A stretch of DNA of 7,437 nucleotides from Desulfobacteraceae bacterium (GTDB lineage Bacteria > Desulfobacterota > Desulfobacteria > Desulfobacterales > UBA11574), in the NCBI GenBank assembly GCA_002868985.1, contig PKTV01000266.1, positions 1 to 7,437 on the forward strand, written 5' to 3'. Within the stretch, counting starts at the first letter, position 1. The number at the start of each line of letters is the position of its first letter. A model generated the notes under the pieces. The model had not been told where the DNA came from. It worked only from the letters and a program-made list of their open reading frames with translations, and did not search any database. This document shows positions 1-5,522 of this stretch, in pieces. The position numbers and the translations under genes were made by a program.

Positions 1-531
1 AGGGCACACCATCACTTGTCAAGACAGTTTAAATCAAGACGGGTCAAAAAGGAGTACCTGGCCCTTGTTTACGGTAAAATGGAATCGGACTCAGGATCGG
101 TTTCACTTCCCATCGGTCGGCATCCCGTAGACCGGAAAAAAATGTCTACAAATAGCAGAAAAAGTCGCACTGCCGAGACAACGTGGCGAATCAGAGAGCG
201 TTTTGAATTGGCAAGCCTTATCGAGGTTAATCTAAAAACCGGCCGGACGCATCAAATTCGGGTTCACTGTGCTGCCATCAAGCATCCGGTTATGGGCGAT
301 AATGTGTATGGCCCTCGTAAGGCAGGGAAAAATGTTACTGACGGTAAAAATCTATTCAGATCGGTTCCAAGACAAATGCTCCATGCGTGGCGTATTGCGC
401 TGACTCACCCGGTGACAGAAGCGATGGTTTCTTTTGAAGCACCCATACCGTCTGATATGCAGGCTGTGATAACCGCTTTATGTCAACCTAAACTGAGCGT
501 TTCAAATAATGACAGGGCTATAAAAAAGTAA
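1..531 (+). CDS. RluA-family rRNA pseudouridine synthase, C-terminal part (5' end outside window)
   Basis: This is the last 176 residues of an RluA/RluD-type enzyme, which converts specific uridines of structural RNA to pseudouridine. The reading frame is open to base 1, so no start codon is given. Visible family signatures are the early stretch KKEYLALVYG, the block LKTGRTHQIRVH (about residues 78-89 of the visible part), HPVMGDNVYG after it, and the late segment MLHAWRIALTHPVT followed by FEAPIP. These match the C-terminal half of the RluA catalytic domain. The catalytic aspartate motif (HRLD) lies upstream of the window, so activity cannot be judged here. Whether the target is 23S rRNA (RluC/RluD-like) or another RNA cannot be decided from this half. 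No clear rho-independent terminator follows the stop codon; an inverted repeat begins about 50 bases later. Confidence 0.95.
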   Translation, partial: RAHHHLSRQFKSRRVKKEYLALVYGKMESDSGSVSLPIGRHPVDRKKMSTNSRKSRTAETTWRIRERFELASLIEVNLKTGRTHQIRVHCAAIKHPVMGDNVYGPRKAGKNVTDGKNLFRSVPRQMLHAWRIALTHPVTEAMVSFEAPIPSDMQAVITALCQPKLSVSNNDRAIKK

Positions 532-580
532 TAATTATAAATAAATGAGGGGACGGGGAATTTTTCAAAATCGTCGCTCC

Positions 581-779
581 ATGGATAATCTTTTTTTAAA
601 CCGCGTGAACTCGTGGCAAGGGCTCGTAAAGAAAGAACAGGAACCCATCTTTGAAAAATCAATGGGTTTGCCACACGATCTGCGATTTCTTTTAAAGATG
701 GGGTTTCGGCATGCGCCTGTTCTTTATAACGATCCCTAAGCCACTCAAACAGCACCCGCTTTAAAAAAAGATCATCCAT
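581..779. repeat. Long imperfect inverted repeat in the 532-928 intergenic region
   Basis: The arms are about 581-660 and 684-779, with a loop at 661-683. The outer 26 bases match with 3 differences (ATGGATRATCTTTTTTTAAA core). A middle part has diverged, then AAAGAACAGG is identical in both arms, and the inner AACCCATCTTT (left) / AACCCCATCTTT (right) parts match with small indels. Read inward, each arm opens with ATG and encodes a similar start (MDNLFLNRV on +, MDDLFLKRV on -) and a later KEQ. The pair could therefore be a decayed inverted duplication of a short coding piece, or a small palindromic mobile element. Just left of it is GGGGACGGGGAATTTTT (549-565), which has the look of REP-type or transposase-associated flanks; that comparison is from memory and unverified. 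The rest of 532-928 holds no gene I can support. Confidence 0.75.
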
Positions 780-928
780 TCCGCTCTCAAGTCGGAGACG
801 GATGTACATGTATTGGGCGAGTTTACGGGATAAATAGGTATTCCAAACTTTTGTATAGATAGAATGAATAAAGAGAGTTAGAAATACGTGATCGTATTTA
901 CGAATACATCTACTTAAGAGATGAAAAA

Positions 929-1744
929 ATGACACACACAAATAAGCCTGTGGTGATTGTTACCGGTGCTTCAAGAGGATTAGGCGCGGCTGTAGCGCGC
1001 TGGTTGGCAAAAGTTCGAGCGGCGGTTACTCTCATTTCCAGATCCGAAGACAGACTCAACGATGTTGCAGGAGAGATTCGTTCATTGGGGGGAAAGCCCC
1101 TGGTATTCACGGCAGATGTTTCCAGTTCAGATGACTGCCGCAGCGCCGTTGAGCTGACACTGGACAGATTTGGTCGGATTGATGCCTTGGTGAACAATGC
1201 CGGCATTATCCAGCCTATCTCATCCATTGCTCATACAGAACCGGACAACTGGCGGTATAATATTGAAGTGAATCTTATGGGACCATTTTATATGATACAG
1301 GCCGCGATATCTTCTTTGCGAAGTCAGAACGGACGGATTGTAAATGTGAGCAGCGGCGCAGCGAATCGAGTTCTGGAAAATGTCAGCGCGTATTGCGCCT
1401 CCAAAGCCGCCTTGAATCATTTTACACGGGTGCTGGCTGAAGAGGAACCTGGATTGACGGCTGTGACGATTCGGCCGGGCGTTGTCGATACCGACATGCA
1501 GACAACCATTCGGAATGAGGGCTTGAATGCCATGCCGGATGAACAACTGGCGTATTATCGTCAACTTAAGGCAAACGGAAAACTCGAACCTCCCGAGATT
1601 CCCGGCCGTTCCATTGCCTGGTTGGCACTTCATGCACCCGCAGAATTCAGCGGTCAATTTTTCGATTACGATGATCCACGTATTGCCAAACCCGCACTGA
1701 AAGCCTTTGGAAAAAATTACAAGCCATCTCAAGAATACACCTAA
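929..1744 (+). CDS. Short-chain dehydrogenase/reductase, sepiapterin/benzil-reductase-like
   Basis: A 271-residue classical SDR, a cytosolic NAD(P)H-dependent oxidoreductase with a single Rossmann domain. The cofactor motif TGASRGLG is at residues 12-19, the adenine-side D64-V follows, NNAG is at 89-92, the structural Asn is N115, and the catalytic set is S142, Y155 and K159 (YCASK). All key residues are present. The arginines R16 and R38 after the first strands are compatible with NADP(H), but that is inference. The C-terminal features PGVVDTDMQ (183-191), a segment rich in Lys/Glu/Pro ending in PGR, and SGQFFDYDDPRI (241-252) resemble the sepiapterin reductase/benzil reductase-like SDR group. 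The natural substrate is unknown. The ATG has only a weak AAGAG ribosome site 8 bases ahead. The gene stands alone, between a pseudouridine synthase gene and a convergent unknown gene, so context does not suggest a pathway. Confidence 0.93.
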   Translation: MTHTNKPVVIVTGASRGLGAAVARWLAKVRAAVTLISRSEDRLNDVAGEIRSLGGKPLVFTADVSSSDDCRSAVELTLDRFGRIDALVNNAGIIQPISSIAHTEPDNWRYNIEVNLMGPFYMIQAAISSLRSQNGRIVNVSSGAANRVLENVSAYCASKAALNHFTRVLAEEEPGLTAVTIRPGVVDTDMQTTIRNEGLNAMPDEQLAYYRQLKANGKLEPPEIPGRSIAWLALHAPAEFSGQFFDYDDPRIAKPALKAFGKNYKPSQEYT

Positions 1745-1763
1745 CGCCCAATTACGGTGTTGC

Positions 1764-1776
1764 CCCGCACTGCGGG
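1764..1776. other. Small GC hairpin 20 bases after the SDR stop
   Basis: CCCGC and GCGGG flank the triplet ACT. No T-run follows, so it is not a classical intrinsic terminator. It may stabilise the 3' end of the SDR transcript. Confidence 0.4.
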
Positions 1777-1809
1777 ACTCCCCGTTGAATGGTATTCATA
1801 AAGGTGGGT

Positions 1810-1871
1810 CGCGAGCCTCTTCAAAATGCTCACATACTCACATGTATGCTCCGCTTTTTCATCGACTCGCG
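1810..1871. terminator. Nested dyad between convergent genes: candidate bidirectional terminator or dispersed repeat
   Basis: Three tiers of complementarity are nested. The outer is CGCGAG (1810-1815) with CTCGCG (1866-1871); the middle is AAAA-N-GC (1823-1829) with GC-N-TTTT (1853-1859); the apical is CATAC (1833-1837) with GTATG (1844-1848) around a 6-base loop. A T-run follows the inner stem on the plus strand (1855-1859), and an equivalent T4 follows it on the minus strand. The element sits 66 bases past the SDR stop and 76 bases past the stop of the convergent gene, where a shared terminator would be expected. The stem is interrupted, so terminator strength is doubtful. A second small inverted pair, CTTGAAC (1879-1885) and GTTCAAG (1916-1922), lies between it and the minus-strand gene. 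Confidence 0.45.
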
Positions 1872-1946
1872 CCTTGTCCTTGAACGTAATCTGCATTTTT
1901 GAGATATCTTGTAGTGTTCAAGTTCGGGCTCTTTTTTGAGGAACTG

Positions 1947-2477
1947 CTATAAGCGGTCTTTAAACGCTTCGATGGCATCTCGCAGCATACGACGAATAAA
2001 CACCTCCTTGTCGCCGTTGGTAAGTTGCTGGTAGGAGATGTTGTCGGGATGAGATGCAGACAATTCGGGGGGTCTTGCTTTGCATGCGGGCTTGATTTTT
2101 TGAAAGTCCTGAACCATTTCTACAAGATTGTATTTTTCACAAGGGAGTTGAACGAGCCATTTCAATCGGCGCATGACTTCAAACCGCACCTGATCGGCTA
2201 AAAAGAGATGAATGTCAACAACTTGCATTTGCTCTCTGTTAGGAAGGTAGTTGAACTTTGTAGCCGGTCCGAAATCGAGGATTCCCATGATGAGTTCATA
2301 ATAGGCTATGGAGCTGTTTTCTCCGGGCTGGGCAAGGAAATAAAGCGTTTTGTCTGAAAGATCTGACAAACGGGTTTTGAGGTGATATGATTCTTCGAAG
2401 CGTTTTTCCCAATGTCCAAATGCCCGCTGTTGTAATACTTTGGCTCGATAGGCTTGAATGTTAACGACTTTTGTCAT
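1947..2477 (-). CDS. Unrecognised protein, 176 residues
   Basis: I do not recognise this family. The ORF starts at ATG (2475-2477) and ends TAG. The protein is soluble-looking: there is no signal peptide or membrane segment, charge is mixed, and the pattern is probably largely helical. Trp, Tyr and Arg are spread evenly, as in a real globular protein. Notable stretches are the basic-aromatic N-terminus with HWEKRFEESYH (residues 22-32), the segment VVDIHLFLADQVRFEVMRRL (85-104), and a C-terminal helix ending EAFKDRL. Two cysteines (about 113 and 131) are too far apart to suggest a metal site on their own. No good Shine-Dalgarno precedes the ATG. A near-perfect palindrome lies 24-42 bases upstream. 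It is convergent with the SDR gene and co-directional with the rnf operon, but a repeat-rich gap of about 330 bases separates it from rnfB, so it is probably transcribed on its own. Confidence 0.75.
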   Translation of the reverse strand: MTKVVNIQAYRAKVLQQRAFGHWEKRFEESYHLKTRLSDLSDKTLYFLAQPGENSSIAYYELIMGILDFGPATKFNYLPNREQMQVVDIHLFLADQVRFEVMRRLKWLVQLPCEKYNLVEMVQDFQKIKPACKARPPELSASHPDNISYQQLTNGDKEVFIRRMLRDAIEAFKDRL

Positions 2478-2500
2478 GGCATGCTGAGATATTGGCAGGC

Positions 2501-2519
2501 AGTTAAGTATTACCTAACT
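2501..2519. promoter_or_regulatory. Operator-like 19-base near-palindrome upstream of the 176-residue gene
   Basis: AGTTAAGTA-T-TACCTAACT is a two-fold dyad with one mismatched pair (A2506/C2514). It lies 24-42 bases upstream of the minus-strand start codon, a usual place for a repressor or activator site overlapping a promoter. I could not assign convincing -10 and -35 boxes. The regulator is unknown and may be encoded elsewhere. Confidence 0.35.
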
Positions 2520-2575
2520 CAAGTAGAGGCATCTAACCCCAAAGGAGCTAAATTTGTTTGTGATCGTTTTAATAT

Positions 2576-2807
2576 AACCTAAGTTGTGCGATTGTTGAGG
2601 CTTGCCCGCCTTTGGCGGTGTTGCCGCAGATACAAGGAAGATGTCGTTCCGCTATATTCAACTATGCTGGACGGCATCTGACACAGTAGATGCGGTAAGA
2701 TCGGCAATCCCAAAGGGTTTCAAATTTTAAAAATATAAATGAAGATAATTTACTAAAATAAAAGATATTTTGTTCCCTTTTAAAATTTGAAACGCTCAAC
2801 TTAGGTT
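2576..2807. repeat. 232-base segment with matching inverted ends, possible MITE-like element
   Basis: The left end AACCTAAGTTGTGCGATT (2576-2593) and the complement of the right end, AACCTAAGTTGAGCGTTT (2790-2807), match at 16 of 18 positions, the outer 11 perfectly. The segment fills most of the 2478-2806 gene-free stretch and reaches the last base of the rnfB stop codon. Inside are the hairpin CCGCC-TTT-GGCGG (2606-2618), the pair TTGCCG (2621-2626)/CGGCAA (2702-2707), the pair GCATCT (2674-2679)/AGATGC (2688-2693), and a perfect 16-base inverted repeat (listed separately). There is no ORF of note. No clean target-site duplication is seen at the ends (AT on the left, TA on the right). It could be a non-autonomous element or a structured 3' region of the rnf transcript. 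Confidence 0.5.
2717..2793. repeat. Perfect 16-base inverted repeat just past rnfB
   Basis: GTTTCAAATTTTAAAA at 2717-2732 has an exact inverted copy at 2778-2793, with 45 very AT-rich bases between. In the rnf transcript the first arm begins 14 bases after the rnfB stop codon. It can form a long but AT-only stem. No T-run follows the second arm, so it is not a standard intrinsic terminator; a transcript-end stabiliser, a protein site or a repeat-element arm are alternatives. The right arm adjoins the right end of the 232-base segment. Confidence 0.6.
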
Positions 2808-4906
2808 TAAGCCACATCCTTGTTATAGCAGATCAGACAGCACTGCAGGCATCGGTTCGATTCGAACAAAGCTTCCTCTTCACTGATGACGAGGTCTGCC
2901 TCGACAAAGGACTTGATACGCTCGTCTACCGGCAATTCAGGCATTTTTGTTCTGGCCAGTTTCGATAATCCGGGAACCGATTCAAAAATGGAGACAGGGA
3001 TGTGATTCGTAAACAAAGTCTTGTCCGGAGGTGTGACATCCTGACCGGTCAAATACATGTGAATGGATCGGGCTGCTCTACGTCCGGCGCCGATGGCGGA
3101 AACAACGAGATCAGCTCCGGTGGCGGCATCTCCGCCGGTGAAAATATAGGGTATGCTCGACTGAAGGGCGATGGGATCAGCAGAGTCAATGGTATTCCAG
3201 CGGGTAACTTGCAGATCCTCGTCGAGCCGTTTACTTTCATCTTTAAAGAAGATATCCGGGCCCTGACCAATGGCGGTAATAAGCATGTCAATATCCATGA
3301 CAGTTTCAGAACCTTCAATGGGCACCGGGCTGCGTCTGCCGCTGGCGTCCGGTTCGCCAAGCTCCATCTTCAAATATTCCAGTCCGATGACCTTACCTTC
3401 CTCATCTCCGAGAGCACGGGTGGGTGCCGCGAGAAATGTGAATTGTATACCTTCATGTTCGGCAGCTTCAATTTCAACCATGTTGGCCGGCATTTCTTTT
3501 CGGGTTCGGCGATAGACGATGGATACTTCATCAGCACCTAAACGAACCAAGGTTCGTACGCAGTCGATCGCGGTATTTCCGCCGCCGATCACCACGCACT
3601 TTTTACCCACAAACGGCCGTTCTTCATGGGGCCTTTCCTGCTGCCATAACGCGAAATTGGTAAGAAAATTGATTCCTGTGTAGCAGCCTTCCAAATCCTC
3701 ACCTTCAGCACGCAGGGTGTAATCTTTCCAGGCACCGATTCCTAAGAAAACAGCATCAAAGCCGGCGGCCATTAGCGATCCGATATCAAAGTCTCTGCCA
3801 AGCTTAATGTTGGGTTTGTGTTCGACGCCCAGATCGAGAATTCCCTGGATTTCCCATGCAAGAACTTCTTTAGGGAGACGGTATTCAGGGATTCCATAAC
3901 GGATCATTCCACCGAGTTTCGGCATGGCGTCAAAAATGGTAACCTCATGGCCTAAACGGCGCAGAAAAAAAGCATTGCTCAAACCAGCCGGGCCGCCACC
4001 GATGACGGCAACTTTTTTACCGGTATCCGGCGCGCATGAGATGGGCAGTCTTTTGCCTGAATCCATTTCATAATCTGCGGCAAACCGTTTCAACTGGTTA
4101 ATGGAGACCGGTTCATCTTCCAACCCTCGACGGCAATAACTTTCACACGGATGCGGACAAACCCGCCCACATGCCAACAGCAACGGATTGCGTTCTCTGA
4201 TGGTACTCACCGCGCCTTCATAATCTCCGGTCTTGATTTGATAAATATATTTTGGGATATCAATTTCTGCCGGACAGGTCTGCTGGCAGGGTGCAATGCG
4301 GTCATCATACTGGTTGAGATGCAGCAGTTTTTGAGACATGGTTTTAATTTCCATGATGTCTTTGGGGCAGACTTTTTCACAGGCGCCACATCCCACACAT
4401 TTTATTTCATCGACAACAGGGTAGCCATGAGGACCGATTTTAAGGGCATCAAAAACACAGGCCCTGACACAATCACCCAGACCGAGGCATCCGACAGGAC
4501 AGACCCGCTGACCGCCGGAAAGGGAGGTAAGCGCCTGACAACTATTAATCCCCATATAATGATACTTTTCTTCGGCGCGATCACCGCCTGTGCAGGTATT
4601 ATAAGAAATCAGACTCTCGGCGGTGCCTGGGTCGAGACCCATAACGCTGGCGATATTTGCAGTGGCTTCAGCTCCGGCTACAATGCAAACACTGGGAGGT
4701 GCTTCTCCGGCAACCACGGCCACCGCTGCGGCCGAACATCCGGCATATCCACAGCCTCCGCAGTTTGCACTGGCGGTAAATCCTTCCACGATTGCGATTC
4801 GAGGATCCTCATAAACATAAAATATTTTGGACGCTGCACTGAGTGCACCTCCGCACAAAGCCCCTAAACCCAACATAAATAGGATTGCTGATAATGATAA
4901 CACCAT
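2807..4906 (-). CDS. rnfB: RnfB fused to a GltD/NfnB-like NAD(P)H oxidoreductase
   Basis: A 699-residue fusion. The front is RnfB, the ferredoxin-side electron input of the Rnf complex. It has a membrane anchor at about residues 3-25, a four-Cys cluster domain with the RnfB spacing (C49, C52, C57, C74), further Cys at 105 and 123, and a two-cluster ferredoxin domain (C136, C140, C146, C150; then C170, C173, C176, C180). The back, from about residue 195, has the GltD/NfnB order. First comes a helical Fe-S domain (C207, C211, C246, C250, C254, C258), then an FAD fold with GGGPAGL (303-309), a second Rossmann fold with GGGNTAIDCVR (441-451), the YRRTRKEMPA segment (465-474) typical of NADPH-using relatives, and the FAD-closing TGGDAATGADLV (590-601). 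The tail carries C686, C689, C690 and C693. Ordinary RnfB is roughly a third to half this length. It is the last gene of the operon, 33 bases after rnfA. The extra module should face the cytoplasm next to the RnfB clusters. NADPH specificity and any bifurcation are inference. Confidence 0.95.
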   Translation of the reverse strand: MVLSLSAILFMLGLGALCGGALSAASKIFYVYEDPRIAIVEGFTASANCGGCGYAGCSAAAVAVVAGEAPPSVCIVAGAEATANIASVMGLDPGTAESLISYNTCTGGDRAEEKYHYMGINSCQALTSLSGGQRVCPVGCLGLGDCVRACVFDALKIGPHGYPVVDEIKCVGCGACEKVCPKDIMEIKTMSQKLLHLNQYDDRIAPCQQTCPAEIDIPKYIYQIKTGDYEGAVSTIRERNPLLLACGRVCPHPCESYCRRGLEDEPVSINQLKRFAADYEMDSGKRLPISCAPDTGKKVAVIGGGPAGLSNAFFLRRLGHEVTIFDAMPKLGGMIRYGIPEYRLPKEVLAWEIQGILDLGVEHKPNIKLGRDFDIGSLMAAGFDAVFLGIGAWKDYTLRAEGEDLEGCYTGINFLTNFALWQQERPHEERPFVGKKCVVIGGGNTAIDCVRTLVRLGADEVSIVYRRTRKEMPANMVEIEAAEHEGIQFTFLAAPTRALGDEEGKVIGLEYLKMELGEPDASGRRSPVPIEGSETVMDIDMLITAIGQGPDIFFKDESKRLDEDLQVTRWNTIDSADPIALQSSIPYIFTGGDAATGADLVVSAIGAGRRAARSIHMYLTGQDVTPPDKTLFTNHIPVSIFESVPGLSKLARTKMPELPVDERIKSFVEADLVISEEEALFESNRCLQCCLICYNKDVA

Positions 4907-4908
4907 AT

Positions 4909-4914
4909 CCTCCT
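4909..4914 (-). promoter_or_regulatory. rnfB ribosome binding site, unusually close to the ATG
   Basis: A perfect AGGAGG lies only 2 bases before the ATG (4904-4906) but 5 bases before the next codon, GTG (4901-4903). Normal spacing of about 5-9 bases favours initiation at GTG, which would shorten the protein by one residue. The functional consequence is negligible, but the start is ambiguous. Confidence 0.7.
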
Positions 4915-4939
4915 AAGTTAACTTCTATATTTGTCGATC

Positions 4940-5512
4940 CTATATCATCCCTTTGAAAGCATAGAACGTAAGGGACAGGATGCCCGCGGTTACCAAACCG
5001 ATGGACGTGTCCTGAAGCGGTTTCGGAACCCTGGCCAGAATGATACGTTCCCGGACACCTGCAAAGAGAATCAGGGCCAGCCCAAATCCAACGGCATAGG
5101 CCATTGACTGCACCAGGGTTTTCATAAAGTTCAGTTCTTTATCGACATTTAAAATACAAGCACCGAATACTGCACAGTTGGTGGTAATCAACGGCAAAAA
5201 GATGCCCAGTCCCGCATACAGCGCGGGGATGCTCTTTTTTAGAAACATTTCGACAAACTGGACCAAAGATGCAATCACCAGGATAAACGCGATGGTCCTC
5301 ATATAAACCAGTTTATAGGGTTCCAGAAAGAACGCGTAAATAAGCCAGGTGATCACCCCGGCCAATACCAGAACAAAGACAACCGCCATGGCCATGCCGA
5401 CCGCTGTTTCCATTTTTTTGGATGTGCCGAGAAACGGGCAGTTACCCAAAAACTGGGCCAGTAGAATGTTGTTTACAAAAATACCACCGATAATGATTTC
5501 CATGTAGCCCAT
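4940..5512 (-). CDS. rnfA: Rnf complex membrane subunit RnfA
   Basis: A 190-residue integral membrane protein of the RnfA/NqrE family, about the normal family length, with six hydrophobic segments. The conserved cysteine motifs FLGNCPFLGT (C25) and TTNCAVFGACILN (C113) are intact. In the Rnf/Nqr families, these Cys of RnfA together with the matching pair of RnfE hold an intramembrane iron-sulfur centre that passes electrons across the membrane. The GVRERI segment near residues 152-157 is also typical. The start at 5512 is supported by TAGGAG 7 bases upstream. The first three bases of that site are the rnfE stop codon, which suggests translational coupling. An alternative ATG at codon 4 lacks comparable support. 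The gene lies between rnfE and rnfB in the canonical order. The coupling ion (Na+ or H+) cannot be told from the sequence. Confidence 0.97.
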   Translation of the reverse strand: MGYMEIIIGGIFVNNILLAQFLGNCPFLGTSKKMETAVGMAMAVVFVLVLAGVITWLIYAFFLEPYKLVYMRTIAFILVIASLVQFVEMFLKKSIPALYAGLGIFLPLITTNCAVFGACILNVDKELNFMKTLVQSMAYAVGFGLALILFAGVRERIILARVPKPLQDTSIGLVTAGILSLTFYAFKGMI

Positions 5513-5522
5513 TGATTAACTC

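Noticed and set aside
545..739. 64-codon plus-strand frame
   Set aside because: It lies wholly within the inverted repeat and its similarity to the opposite arm explains its protein-like start. It has no ribosome site.
483..941. 152-codon minus-strand frame through the 532-928 region
   Set aside because: It overlaps the 3' end of the pseudouridine synthase gene and the start of the SDR gene, its ends are low-complexity Phe/Tyr/Leu-rich, and its centre is the inverted repeat. At most the middle is a gene remnant.
1739..1791. Integron attC-like pair ACCTAAC ... GTTGAAT around the SDR 3' end
   Set aside because: Both 7-mers fit the degenerate core-site pattern, but the inner L-type boxes do not pair, the span is shorter than usual and no integrase or second cassette is present.
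2537..2716. Direct repeat CCCAAAGG (2538-2545 and 2709-2716) as a possible target duplication
   Set aside because: The copies do not flank the inverted-ended segment, and 8 bases of low-complexity similarity is weak.
3002..3541. 179-codon plus-strand frame opposite the flavoprotein module of rnfB
   Set aside because: Antisense shadow of a strongly conserved coding region, with no family resemblance of its own.
4151..4867. 238-codon plus-strand frame opposite rnfB
   Set aside because: It is a shadow of the Cys- and Gly-rich rnfB reading frame on the other strand. There is no ribosome site, and all conserved motifs are on the minus strand.
4912..4919. CCTAAGTT ahead of rnfB, the same 8-mer as in the inverted ends after rnfB
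   Set aside because: It overlaps the Shine-Dalgarno region, the similarity does not extend beyond 8 bases, and chance is the simpler explanation.
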